Source: Desulfuromonas versatilis (lineage in GTDB: Bacteria > Desulfobacterota > Desulfuromonadia > Desulfuromonadales > NIT-T3). From it: a stretch of 64,000 nt of DNA. Shown piece after piece: positions 8,924 through 16,506 of this stretch. The position numbers and the translations under genes were made by a program. The first letter of the stretch is position 1, and the number at the start of each line of letters is the position of its first letter. The stretch is taken from the NCBI RefSeq assembly GCF_019704135.1, contig NZ_AP024355.1:2970001-3034000 (forward strand), given 5' to 3'. The notes beneath the pieces are model-generated. The model made no database searches and was not told where the DNA came from. It worked only from the letters and a program-made list of their open reading frames with translations.

Positions 8924-9167
8924 GCTCGTCTTCAAAAAGTCCGTCGCCAAAGACCTTCGAAGTATTCCCAAGCCGGATCTAGATCGAATTTTGAAGTGTT
9001 TTGAATCTCTGGCACAGAATCCCCGCCCACTTGGATGCGAGAAGCTTTCAGGGCAGGAGAGGTACCGTTTGCGGCAAGGAGTCTATCGAATCCTGTATGA
9101 AATCAGGGATGAGGAGTTGGTTGTCACCGTGGTCAAGGTCGGACATCGGCGGGAGGTTTACAGGTAG
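8910..9167 (+). CDS. RelE/ParE-family toxin
   Basis: 85 residues with the whole RelE/ParE fold visible: LVFKKSVAKDL, then helices ending LAQNPRP, LSGQERYRLRQGVYRILYEI, and the last strands VVKVGHRREVYR. Family members cleave mRNA at the ribosome or poison gyrase; which applies here cannot be read from sequence, although the conserved Arg/His/Tyr residues at the C-terminus fit an mRNA interferase. The gene overlaps the antitoxin by 14 bp, the normal arrangement for translational coupling. Confidence 0.88.
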   Translation: MASYKLVFKKSVAKDLRSIPKPDLDRILKCFESLAQNPRPLGCEKLSGQERYRLRQGVYRILYEIRDEELVVTVVKVGHRREVYR

Positions 9168-9248
9168 CCTCGAGCAACCGCATTCGTGGTTAAGAAAAAG
9201 GGTCAACCACTGGGGCGCGGGGAAAAGGCAGCCTAAAGGCCAGATTTC

Positions 9249-9310
9249 AGCCGACGGATCAGCCTGATCGGACCAATCGGTCAGATTCGACGTGGCCGCA
9301 ACCGGGTTCG
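9249..9310. repeat. Degenerate copy of GGATCGG-type dispersed repeat
   Basis: The stretch contains CCGACGGATC, GATCGGACC, ATCGGTCAGATTCGAC and GTGGCC, the same words in the same order as the better-preserved element at 20559-20670. It lies between the toxin gene and the shared terminator. Confidence 0.4.
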
Positions 9311-9317
9311 TCGGCCC

Positions 9318-9351
9318 AAAGAGAAAGCCCCGCTGCCGGGGCTTTCTCTTT
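9318..9351. terminator. Bidirectional terminator between toxin and Lpp-like gene
   Basis: AAAGAGAAAGCCCC (9318-9331) pairs perfectly with 9338-9351 over a 6-nt loop. The A/T-rich stem base can serve as U-tract on both strands, ending the plus-strand toxin operon and the minus-strand lipoprotein gene. Confidence 0.85.
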
Positions 9352-9365
9352 GCTTGATCTACGAT

Positions 9366-9674
9366 TTACTTCTTGAGGGTCATTTCGAAGGCCTTTTCGG
9401 CCTTCTGGGCCGCGGTTTCGGCGCGATTGGCAGCGCTTTCAGCGCGATTGGCCGCGGTTTCGGCGCGACCGGCGGCAGATTCTGCCTTCTGGGCCGCGGC
9501 TTCGGCGCGGCTGGCTGCCGCGTCGGCACTTTGGGCGGATGCAGCCGCCTGTTTGCTGGCGCTCATCGCCTGATCAAGCATGGCCTTGTCGGCCGGCGAA
9601 AGTTTCGCTGAGCACCCGGCGAGCAGCATGAGGCCAATCCCGGCAGCACCCAATGTCATTTGCAGTTTGCGCAT
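9366..9674 (-). CDS. Alanine-zipper outer-membrane lipoprotein (Lpp/OprI-like)
   Basis: 102 residues: a lipoprotein signal with lipobox LLAGC, then a single long helix made of heptads rich in Ala (AASRAEAAAQKAESAAGRAE). Ala at the a/d positions is typical of alanine-zipper trimers such as Lpp and OprI, which tie the outer membrane to peptidoglycan. The C-terminus is LKK; a terminal Lys is the residue that Braun lipoprotein links to peptidoglycan. The ATG at 9674 follows AAGGAGG by 8 nt; the GTG three codons upstream lies within that ribosome site. A TTGACA box on the minus strand (9735-9740) may be its -35. Confidence 0.85.
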   Translation of the reverse strand: MRKLQMTLGAAGIGLMLLAGCSAKLSPADKAMLDQAMSASKQAAASAQSADAAASRAEAAAQKAESAAGRAETAANRAESAANRAETAAQKAEKAFEMTLKK

Positions 9675-9734
9675 CTTTTTCACCTCCTTGGGGGTTATGG
9701 CACCTAGTTATAAATGAAGCAGATTCTTACCACC

Positions 9735-9740
9735 TGTCAA
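9735..9740 (-). promoter_or_regulatory. Possible -35 element for alanine-zipper lipoprotein
   Basis: TTGACA on the minus strand is followed 16 bp later by TTCATT preceded by TG, a weak extended -10. The -35 is perfect but the -10 is poor, so confidence is modest. Confidence 0.35.
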
Positions 9741-9809
9741 TGCCAGTTTCAATTTTTTTTTGAATATTTCCAAGGGCCTATCCCCTCCCAGCGCGAGCGG
9801 GTCGATCCC

Positions 9810-10292
9810 TCATGAAAATTTTGGAGAGTGGCTTCCACTGCCGAACCGTCGGTCGAGAACCATGCGGCGGTAACGAAAGATTTCTGCCAGCCTGGGGGCC
9901 ACCAGCAGGCGGTTGACCACCTGCCCCAGGGGGCCGAAACCCAGTGCGTAATGGACCAGGTCTTCCATTTCGACACCATCGGCCACAGGCCGGAAATCAT
10001 GCTGGTGGTGCCAGAAGCGGTAGGGGCCGAAACGTTGCTCATCGACGAAAAACTCGGGTTTTCTGGCCTGGGTGATCTCGGTGACCCAGCTCACCGCCAC
10101 CCCGGGGACCGGGCGCAGGCGATAGGTGATGAGCATCCCCGGGTACATTTCGGCCGGCAGCGGCGAGGTGACTGAGAGGTTCAGCCAGGGGGGAGTGATG
10201 CGGGCCAGGTTGGCGGGATCGGAGAAGAACTCCCAGGCCGTCTCGCGGCTGATGGGGAACACCTGCCGGTACTGCAGGGTGTAGAGCCTCAT
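9810..10292 (-). CDS. SRPBCC-family protein (polyketide cyclase/ligand-binding fold)
   Basis: 160 residues. The order FPISRETAWEFFSDPANLARITPP, a hydrophobic middle, then a long C-terminal helix matches the START/SRPBCC fold, which encloses a hydrophobic ligand. The ATG at 10292 overlaps the TGA of the upstream SDR/DUF2867 gene (ATGA), so the two are translationally coupled. That partner also ends in an SRPBCC-like domain, suggesting a joint role in lipid or isoprenoid handling (inference). Substrate unknown. Confidence 0.8.
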   Translation of the reverse strand: MRLYTLQYRQVFPISRETAWEFFSDPANLARITPPWLNLSVTSPLPAEMYPGMLITYRLRPVPGVAVSWVTEITQARKPEFFVDEQRFGPYRFWHHQHDFRPVADGVEMEDLVHYALGFGPLGQVVNRLLVAPRLAEIFRYRRMVLDRRFGSGSHSPKFS

Positions 10293-11818
10293 CGCGGGGC
10301 CGTCCGGCGGTCGGCCGGCAGGCGCTCCGGCCCCTGGAGAATCCTCCCGTTGACCCGCTCGGCGATCCCGCGCAGCATCCCGTTGAAAACCACCCCGTGC
10401 AGGGGATAGACCGCGACCCAGTATAAAATTCCCCACAACCCGCGGGGCAGGAAGCGGGCAATCTGCTTCAGGTCGGTGCATCCCGGTTTGGTTTCACCCA
10501 GCCGGAACTCGAGCACGGCTTCCCCGGGCAGCTTCATTTCGGCCACCAGCAGCAGCCGGTGCGGCTTTTCGATGGCGAGCACCCGCCAGAAGTCGAGGGC
10601 GTCGCCGGGCCGCAGCTCACTGGCATCGCGCCTGCCGCGGCCGAGCCCCACGCCGCCGAGCAGGCGGTCGATCCAGCCGCGCAACTGCCAGAGCCAGTTG
10701 CCATAGTACCAGCCGGTGCGCCCGCCGATGGCAGCCACCGCCTGCCAGACTTCGTCGATGGGGGCCTCCAGCATCACCCGGCGCCCGTCTCTGTACACCG
10801 TCCCCCCGGCCCAGCGCGGATCCTCGGAAAAGCTCCATTCAGCCGGGGGGACCACCCCGGCGTCGGTCCAGGAGCTCTCCACCTGCTGCTGGCGAAGCCT
10901 CACCAGGGCCAGGCGGATCGCCTTGCGGCAGTCGAAAAGTCCCTGAGGGATGAGCTCGCGGATGCGGGTGTCGGTGCAGATCACCGGGTTGCGCAGCCCC
11001 TCGGCCAACGGCATGGCGATGGCGGCCGGGACCGGCGTTACCAGGTGGATCCAGTAGGCGCTCAGCCGCGGGGTCAGTACCGGGACGGGGATTATCCAGC
11101 GCCGGTGCAGCCCGGCTTCCTCGGCGTAGATCTCCATCAGCCGGCGGTAGCTGACCACCTCGGGCTGGCCGATGTCGAAGGTGCCGCCGATGGTTTCCGG
11201 GCATTCGAGGCAGCCCACCAGGTACTGCAGAACGTTGCGCACCCCGATGGGCTGGCAGGGGGTGTCGATCCAGCGCGGAGTGATCATCACCGGCAGCCGG
11301 TCGACCAGGTAGCGCAGGATCTCGAAAGAGGCGCTCCCCGAGCCGATGATCATGGCGGCCCGCAGGATGGTGGCCGGCACCCCGCCCGCCTGGAGGATGC
11401 GCCCCACTTCGCTGCGGGAGCGCAGATGGTGGCTCAGCGAAGGGTCATCCTGGCCCAGGCCTCCGAGGTAGATGATCCGCTCCAGCCCTGCCGTCGCGGC
11501 GGCCGTCACCATGTTCTGCGCAGCCTCTCGGTCGGTGCGGGCGAAATCGGTGACCCGCGGATTCATCGAGTGCACCAGGTAGTAGGCGGCGCCGCAGCCG
11601 GCGGCAGCCTCCGCCAGCGAGTGGAGGTCCAGCACGTCGGCCTGGACCAGTTCGAGCTGGGGATGCCCGGACCAGGCCCGGCTGCGCAGCTTGGCGGGGT
11701 TGCGCGCCGCGGCCCGCACCCGGTACCCGGCTTCGAGCAGGCGCGGCACCAATCGCCCCCCGATGTACCCCGTGGCGCCAAGCACCAGGATAGGCTTTGC
11801 GTTGTTTTCTGCGCTCAT
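10289..11818 (-). CDS. NAD(P)-binding SDR protein with C-terminal DUF2867 domain
   Basis: 509 residues. The N-terminal half is an atypical/extended short-chain dehydrogenase: Rossmann motif LGATGYIGGRL at residues 13-23, then AAARNP, VQADVLD, YLVHSM and IIYLGGLGQ. The C-terminal 190 residues (from about AGGTVYRDGRRVMLEAPIDE) match the DUF2867/SRPBCC-like domain found fused to YbjT-type SDRs. GAGGGG precedes the ATG at 11818. The upstream region also holds a divergent sigma-70 promoter for the candidate small RNA. Substrate is unknown. Confidence 0.85.
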   Translation of the reverse strand: MSAENNAKPILVLGATGYIGGRLVPRLLEAGYRVRAAARNPAKLRSRAWSGHPQLELVQADVLDLHSLAEAAAGCGAAYYLVHSMNPRVTDFARTDREAAQNMVTAAATAGLERIIYLGGLGQDDPSLSHHLRSRSEVGRILQAGGVPATILRAAMIIGSGSASFEILRYLVDRLPVMITPRWIDTPCQPIGVRNVLQYLVGCLECPETIGGTFDIGQPEVVSYRRLMEIYAEEAGLHRRWIIPVPVLTPRLSAYWIHLVTPVPAAIAMPLAEGLRNPVICTDTRIRELIPQGLFDCRKAIRLALVRLRQQQVESSWTDAGVVPPAEWSFSEDPRWAGGTVYRDGRRVMLEAPIDEVWQAVAAIGGRTGWYYGNWLWQLRGWIDRLLGGVGLGRGRRDASELRPGDALDFWRVLAIEKPHRLLLVAEMKLPGEAVLEFRLGETKPGCTDLKQIARFLPRGLWGILYWVAVYPLHGVVFNGMLRGIAERVNGRILQGPERLPADRRTAPR

Positions 11819-11891
11819 GGCCCCTCTGCGAAAGCTGCCTGCTTACATGTAGCTCATTTTACTGGAGAAAGCGGAAAGTACAAGGACGGCC

Positions 11892-11920
11892 TTGACATAG
11901 AGAACCTTTTTGGTTATATT
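11892..11920 (+). promoter_or_regulatory. Near-consensus sigma-70 promoter of candidate small RNA
   Basis: TTGACA at 11892-11897 and TATATT at 11915-11920 are exactly 17 bp apart. No plausible plus-strand coding sequence follows; a strong terminator does, 70 bp downstream. Confidence 0.65.
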
Positions 11921-11926
11921 TATCTC

Positions 11927-11997
11927 CAAGAACAGAAACCTCCTTTACCTCCTTTGTGGCGCGTTTGCACACCTCCTGGCAGGCGCGCCTTTTTTTT
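11927..11997 (+). ncRNA. Candidate small RNA with three CCTCC (anti-Shine-Dalgarno) motifs
   Basis: A transcript of about 70 nt is delimited by a consensus promoter and an intrinsic terminator: GGCGCG (11958-11963) pairs with CGCGCC (11984-11989), followed by eight T. The RNA contains CCTCC at 11939-11943, 11948-11952 and 11972-11976; the last is in the terminator loop. Such motifs can pair with GGAGG ribosome binding sites, as in alphaproteobacterial CCUCCUCCC-loop RNAs. The elements are seen; existence and function of the RNA are inferred. Confidence 0.45.
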
Positions 11998-12019
11998 GCT
12001 TTGGCGGTCAAAAAACACA

Positions 12020-12081
12020 GGCCGCGTCTTATTCGTCGGATATCGGTCGGTTCGGACCTATCCTGCGGTTAAGGCGCGGCC
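12020..12081. repeat. Dispersed GGATCGG-type repeat, second copy
   Basis: Bounded by GGCCGCGTC (12020) and GGCGCGGCC (ending 12081), which are near-perfect inverted ends, with GTCGGATATCGGTCGG inside. It shares word order with the copy at 20559-20670. Confidence 0.4.
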
Positions 12082-12096
12082 TTCAATCTTTAAAAC

Positions 12097-13206
12097 TCAA
12101 AGGGGTCCGGGTTCGCCCTCGAGCATGCCCACCGGCAGCAGGGTGGCAGCGCGGGTCAGTTCATCCAAAGCCTCACCGCGGCTGTCCACGGGCAGTTTGC
12201 CGAGCTTTGCCGCTTCGGTGTAAAAGGCCTCCAGATCGCCCCCGGCGCGTCCCAGCAGTTCGCGGAACGCCGGCACCAGCACCCGGTAGGTGCTGATGGA
12301 GACCAGTCGGGCGTTGTTCAGCCCCTCCCCGAACCAGCGGTCATAGCCGTGGCTGCCGCCCCAGCTTGACTTGAGCTGATCATAGGCGGAGCGCATCTCG
12401 TCGTAGATCTCCTGCTTGCGGGCCCGCTTCTGCTGAAAGGGCAGCGGCCTGGCATAGAGCTCCTTGAGTTTTTCGCGGTATTCCAGCACGGTCTCGATAA
12501 ACTGCTCCTCGCGGTGGAATTCGGCGAGGTAGGCCCCGTGCCCCTCCCCTTCCCCCCGGCTGGCCAGCCAGCGGGCCACCCCTTCGAGTTCGACGGTTTT
12601 GGCGAAGGCCTCGTTGAAGCCGGAGTCTCCCTTGACGTAGAGCCGCTGGTGGGCCAGTTCGTGAAAGATCAGCCCGGCCAGGTTCGGTTCGGGGCGGTTG
12701 CAGAAGGTGTTCAGCACCGGATCGTCGAACCAGTTCAGGGTGCTGTAGGCGGCCACGCCGTAGACCGTCACATCATGCCCCGCCGCCCGCAGGCCGTCGG
12801 CGAAACGCTCGGCCTCCTCGCGCTTGAAGTAGCCGCGGTAGGCCACGCAGCCGGCCACCGGAAAGCACCATTGCAGCGGCTCGAGCGAGAATTCGGGGGC
12901 CGCCACCACGTTCCAGACCACGTAGGGACGCTCCAGGTCGGCGTAGGAGCGATAGCTGCCGTTTTCCGGCAAGCGCAGTTCACGACTGGCGAAATCCCGG
13001 ATTTCGAGAATGGTCTGCAGCTGCTTCTTCAGCTCGGGCCTGGTGTCCGGATCCTCGATGACCTGGGGAATGGGCCGGCAGCGGCGCATCACGTCGACGT
13101 GCCCGCTGACGCACTGGGCGTAGTAATCGAAGTTGGAGCAGGAAGCCAGCCCGGCCAGGGAAAATCCGGAGAAGGCAAGTATGAAAAGGATCGTTCGACG
13201 TCTCAT
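12097..13206 (-). CDS. Putative periplasmic zinc aminopeptidase (PF10023 type)
   Basis: 369 residues with an N-terminal membrane/lipoprotein-type signal (AGLASC). The protein matches the 'putative aminopeptidase' family throughout: YYAQCVSGH near the N-terminus, a central WCFPVAGCVAYRGYF, and the gluzincin zinc motif HELAHQ near residue 181, with NEAFAK/E downstream as third ligand region. It likely trims peptides in the periplasm. It is a single gene; the closest neighbour downstream is the candidate small-RNA/repeat region. Confidence 0.85.
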   Translation of the reverse strand: MRRRTILFILAFSGFSLAGLASCSNFDYYAQCVSGHVDVMRRCRPIPQVIEDPDTRPELKKQLQTILEIRDFASRELRLPENGSYRSYADLERPYVVWNVVAAPEFSLEPLQWCFPVAGCVAYRGYFKREEAERFADGLRAAGHDVTVYGVAAYSTLNWFDDPVLNTFCNRPEPNLAGLIFHELAHQRLYVKGDSGFNEAFAKTVELEGVARWLASRGEGEGHGAYLAEFHREEQFIETVLEYREKLKELYARPLPFQQKRARKQEIYDEMRSAYDQLKSSWGGSHGYDRWFGEGLNNARLVSISTYRVLVPAFRELLGRAGGDLEAFYTEAAKLGKLPVDSRGEALDELTRAATLLPVGMLEGEPGPL

Positions 13207-13268
13207 AGCCTTTAAAATAGCACAGGGTCAAAACTTTTGAGAATCCGGAAGGCACAGTTCCAGAAGTT

Positions 13269-13289
13269 CTCCTGACTCCTGACTCCCCA
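13269..13289. repeat. CTCCTGA heptamer repeat (three units)
   Basis: CTCCTGA, CTCCTGA, CTCCCCA stand in tandem just behind the stop of the LarA-like gene. The same heptamer occurs at 35958-35985. Confidence 0.6.
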
Positions 13290-13297
13290 AAAGCTTT

Positions 13298-14575
13298 TCA
13301 CCCCGTTTGCAGAATCACCAGCGGCCCGTCGGGCACCACCGCCCAGCGGGCGCCCTGGCCGAAGCGCCAGAGCAGTTCCTCCACCGCGGTCTCGATGGAG
13401 CTGACCGGATGGAAGTGGAAGCGCCGCAGGGTTTCGGCATCGATCCCCCGGGTGTAAATCCAGATATCGTTTTTCAGCATGACCTGGTAGGTCTCCTGGG
13501 CGCACCACTGATCGGGGATGAAGAACTCCTTGCGCATCAGCTTGCCGATGAACTCCGCGGGGGTGGTGGCATGCTCGAAGACCTCCCGGTATTCCTCGCT
13601 GCCGAAGCCCTCGAGGCACTCGGTGGCGATGAGAATCACCCCGCCCTCTCGGGTGGCCCCGGCCACTCCCGAGATCCCCTTGGAGGTCTGGTAGAGGTTG
13701 CAGTCCAAAGGCGCGCCGGCGTTGGTGGTGACCACGAAATCCAGGGGCGCGTCGAGGGTCCGCACGCAGAAGCGGGAGAGAAATTCCACCCCCCGCAGGT
13801 GGGCCTGCACGGGATGCCCGGCGAACACCCCGGTCAGGCGCTTGGCCGTGTCGAGGGTGACGTTGACGATGAAGTCCGCCCCGGCCTGCTCCATGATCGC
13901 CAGGGCCGCCTCGTGAAAGGGGTTGCCGTCGAGCACCCCGTAGCGGGTCCCGGGGTGGGCGACCATCTCGGGGCCGTGCATGTACTCCAGGGTCCGCAGC
14001 GAGGAGATGCCGGGCAGGATCGACTTGCGCCCGCCGGAGAAGCCGGCCCACATGTGCGGCTCGATGAAGCCGGTGAGGATCTTCAGGTCGGCGTCGACGT
14101 AATGCCGGTTCACGTAGGCCGGCACTCCGTCGCCGATCAGCCCGACCTGCACCATGTCCGCGTCGCGCTTGGAGAAATGGTTGATAATCCGATACCCGGC
14201 GGCGACCTCGGGTCCGACCAGCCGCTCGAGCTCGGCCCCCTCGTTGGGGCGATGAATCCCCGTGGCCACCAGGATGGTGATCGCCTCGCGGCGGATGCCG
14301 GCGGCTTCCAGGTCGGCCAGAATCGGCGGCAGGATCAGGGAGTTGGGCACCGGGCGGGTAATGTCGCTGATGACGATCACCGCGTCCCTGCGCCCCCGGG
14401 CCAGCCGGGTCAGCGGCGGCGAGTCGATGGGCGCCGCAAGCGCCGAGCGCACCGCCGCGGCGCCATCGTCCAGGGGCGAAGCCTCGGCCGGGGTCAGCAC
14501 CCCTTGAAAGTTGGGGGTTTCCGGAAGTCGCAGCGGCAACCCCTCGGTGCCGTACTTGAGCCTGACATCCATCAT
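13298..14575 (-). CDS. LarA-family protein (nickel-pincer lactate racemase homologue)
   Basis: 425 residues, full length for the family. Signature blocks are present: SDITRP, VATGIHRPN (first catalytic His), EPHMWAGFSGGRKS (second catalytic His and the Lys that carries the nickel-pincer nucleotide) and MVAHPGTRYG (nickel-ligand His). LarA interconverts D- and L-lactate; homologues act on other 2-hydroxyacids. No larB, larC or larE cofactor genes are in the window, so the cofactor must be made elsewhere, and the substrate is uncertain. GGGAGG precedes the ATG at 14575; a GTG two codons upstream overlaps that site. Confidence 0.88.
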   Translation of the reverse strand: MMDVRLKYGTEGLPLRLPETPNFQGVLTPAEASPLDDGAAAVRSALAAPIDSPPLTRLARGRRDAVIVISDITRPVPNSLILPPILADLEAAGIRREAITILVATGIHRPNEGAELERLVGPEVAAGYRIINHFSKRDADMVQVGLIGDGVPAYVNRHYVDADLKILTGFIEPHMWAGFSGGRKSILPGISSLRTLEYMHGPEMVAHPGTRYGVLDGNPFHEAALAIMEQAGADFIVNVTLDTAKRLTGVFAGHPVQAHLRGVEFLSRFCVRTLDAPLDFVVTTNAGAPLDCNLYQTSKGISGVAGATREGGVILIATECLEGFGSEEYREVFEHATTPAEFIGKLMRKEFFIPDQWCAQETYQVMLKNDIWIYTRGIDAETLRRFHFHPVSSIETAVEELLWRFGQGARWAVVPDGPLVILQTG

Positions 14576-14722
14576 GGGCACCTCCCTTTGTCGATTCCTC
14601 CCAGTATAACCGGAATCCTGGGATATGGATCAGGAGGAAAGTCGGGGCTTATCCGAAAAAAAGGAACGATTATTGCATTAACATTTTCACAGACTGCAAC
14701 CTGGAACTTCACGGATGACGGC

Positions 14723-15334
14723 ATGGCTACCGAACCGACCACCAGCTCCCTGAGCGAAACTTACCTGTCCCTGGAACAGCCCGCGCTGCGCAATGCCCGC
14801 GCCGAGGCCCTGCCGACGACGGACTCCCGGCGCGTCCCCAACCCCAGCCCGGCCGCCGAGGGCAAGGACAGCGTGGTGCTCAGCGAAAAGGCCCGGGTGC
14901 TCAGCGAATTGACCGCCCGGGACCGGGAAGTGCGAGCCCACGAGGCCGCCCATGCCGCCGTGGGCGGTCAGTATGCGGGCGCCCCCTCCTACACCTACCA
15001 GAGTGGGCCCGACGGGCGACGCTACGCCATCGGCGGCGAGGTGCAGATCGACACCTCGCCGGTGCCCGGCGATCCCCAGGCCACCCTGGAGAAGTCCCGG
15101 GTCATCCGCGCTGCGGCCCTGGCCCCCGCCCAACCTTCTTCGGCGGACCGGGCCATCGCCGCCAGGGCCGCCGCCATGGCGGTCCAGGCCCGCTCGGAGC
15201 TGGCCGCGGAAGCTGAGGGCTCCTCCTCGGCTGCGGACCGCTCTGCCCCGGCGGACCAACCGACGAACGCTCCTCAGCCCACCGCGGCTGCCACAGATTC
15301 CCTGCCGGGCAGGATTCTGGACATCCGCGCCTGA
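14723..15334 (+). CDS. SprA-related putative metalloprotease (PF12118 type)
   Basis: 203 residues. The diagnostic block DREVRAHEAAHAAVGGQY contains HExxH (HEAAH, near residue 76-80), followed by YQSGPDGRRYAIGGEV, typical of the SprA-related family; biochemical role is not established. The C-terminal 70 residues are Ala/Ser/Pro-rich low complexity. The frame is open far upstream, so the start is uncertain; the ATG at 14723 was chosen because it begins the hydrophilic leader after the divergent LarA-like gene. The ribosome site is weak. Confidence 0.78.
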   Translation: MATEPTTSSLSETYLSLEQPALRNARAEALPTTDSRRVPNPSPAAEGKDSVVLSEKARVLSELTARDREVRAHEAAHAAVGGQYAGAPSYTYQSGPDGRRYAIGGEVQIDTSPVPGDPQATLEKSRVIRAAALAPAQPSSADRAIAARAAAMAVQARSELAAEAEGSSSAADRSAPADQPTNAPQPTAAATDSLPGRILDIRA

Positions 15335-15347
15335 ACCTCACCTTCCC

Positions 15348-16181
15348 CTATTCATTGAGCGCCCAGTCGTAATCATCGGCGAAACCGCCGCTGTGGTCGC
15401 GCAGCCTCTCGCCCAGGGGCGGGTCGGCAAAACCTATCAGGTGCTGCAGCACCCCCTGGACGCTGCCGCCGAAATCGACCTGGAACCACTCGTAGATGGA
15501 CGAGACGACCAGTCTCTCCCCCTCCAGGCGCACCCCCCGCGGATGATTGACGTAGGCCCGGGCCCCCTCCTCGAGCAGGCGCTCCAGGTTGGCGGCGGAA
15601 AACGGGCGCGGCTGCAGATTGGGACACCCCAGGCTCGCGCAGTTCAGGGCATAATGGACCCGGTTGTCGACGAACACCGGGCGCAGGATGCGGTGCTCGA
15701 TGTCGTTCAGCGAGAGCCGCTCGCCCTCGATCAGCAGCAGTTGCGCATCCCAGGGGCCATCGCTGAAAAATCCCGGGGAGATATCGATGTCCCGGATGCT
15801 GTCCACCGGGTAGTGGTCGAGGACCACCTTGACGGTCAGCGCGTTATAGAGGTTGATCCAGTAAGCCTTCTGTTCTTCGCGGTTGAGCGTGGAGACGGCG
15901 ACCTGCTGCAGGTGCTCCAGGTAGGAGGCGAGCCCCTGGCGATCCTCTTCGCTTACTTCCCGGTAGCGCAGGCGGTGGATCCCCGAGGGGTGGTCGGTCA
16001 CCAGGTAGCGCTTGAGAAAACCGCCCCAGGCCGCATGGTTGACCCGCTGGTTGCTGGCCGGGTCATGGGCCTGCCAGCGCGGCCAGAGCTCGGGCCTGGG
16101 AGCGGCGGGAGCATCCGGGACGGCCATCAGCAGCAACCCTGCCGCCAGCAGGGCAAGCCACAGCGATCTTGCAGTGATCAT
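15348..16181 (-). CDS. Secreted DUF547 domain protein
   Basis: 277 residues with a cleavable signal peptide (cut near AAP, residue 26-28). The body matches DUF547: YWINLYNALTVKVVLDHYPV, then HRILRPVF, and ALNCASLGCPNL with two Cys. The family is widespread but of unknown function; the conserved Glu/Cys/Asn residues have led to suggestions of a hydrolase fold, unproven. AGGAGG lies 5 nt before the ATG at 16181, so the upstream GTG (inside the site) was rejected. It converges on the SprA-like gene with only 13 bp between stops. Confidence 0.85.
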   Translation of the reverse strand: MITARSLWLALLAAGLLLMAVPDAPAAPRPELWPRWQAHDPASNQRVNHAAWGGFLKRYLVTDHPSGIHRLRYREVSEEDRQGLASYLEHLQQVAVSTLNREEQKAYWINLYNALTVKVVLDHYPVDSIRDIDISPGFFSDGPWDAQLLLIEGERLSLNDIEHRILRPVFVDNRVHYALNCASLGCPNLQPRPFSAANLERLLEEGARAYVNHPRGVRLEGERLVVSSIYEWFQVDFGGSVQGVLQHLIGFADPPLGERLRDHSGGFADDYDWALNE

Positions 16182-16307
16182 CAGCACCTCCTGCGGTTTT
16201 CATCCTTCTAACATCATAGCAGATCATCGCTTCATTCCCGGGCTTTCGAAAAAACCCTCCCCTCCCCCGGTCGCTGCCGGCCGAGGAGACAAGTTAAATT
16301 TTTCTAC

Positions 16308-16313
16308 TATACT
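16308..16313 (+). promoter_or_regulatory. Possible -10 box for 24-residue membrane peptide
   Basis: TATACT lies 36 bp before the ATG at 16350 in an AT-rich stretch. The region 17 bp upstream (GGAGAC) is a poor -35. Confidence 0.3.
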
Positions 16314-16349
16314 TAGGAAAATCCTTCGTCACGCTTGGGGAGGCCTGCC

Positions 16350-16424
16350 ATGAGAAAAAATCCACTATGGTTCCTGGCTTTTGTCGTCTTCATGCTGTTC
16401 ATTTTGAGCGGTATGCTCAAATAA
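16350..16424 (+). CDS. 24-residue single-span membrane peptide
   Basis: The frame reads MRKNPLWFLAFVVFMLFILS then GMLK and stops. It has a basic N-terminus, one hydrophobic helix of about 17 residues and a Lys at the end: a complete minimal transmembrane peptide. GGGGAGG (16337-16343) is 6 nt upstream of the ATG, and a TATACT box precedes it. It lies in a 325-bp gap between two minus-strand genes and has no overlap with them. Small single-span peptides often regulate membrane complexes; no homologue is recognised. Confidence 0.6.
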   Translation: MRKNPLWFLAFVVFMLFILSGMLK

Positions 16425-16442
16425 CCCGCCATCTCAACCCCC

Positions 16443-16477
16443 AAAAAAGAAGGGCCGACCCCATCGGGCCGACCCTT
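16443..16477 (-). terminator. Terminator of rph-rdgB operon
   Basis: On the minus strand an imperfect hairpin (AAGGGTCGGCCC...GGGTCGGCCCTT, 16450-16477) is followed by CTTTTTT. It lies 30 bp after the rdgB stop. The two arms also read as direct repeats. Confidence 0.75.
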
Positions 16478-16506
16478 CGCAAACGCCTGCGTCCCGGATT
16501 CCCCGC

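Noticed and set aside
11910-12296. 128-codon plus-strand frame covering the small-RNA locus
   Set aside because: It would begin inside the promoter, lacks a ribosome site and runs antisense into the aminopeptidase gene.
13307-14722. Upstream extension of the SprA-like frame to 13307
   Set aside because: The extension runs antisense through the LarA-like gene; only the part after 14723 shows family similarity.
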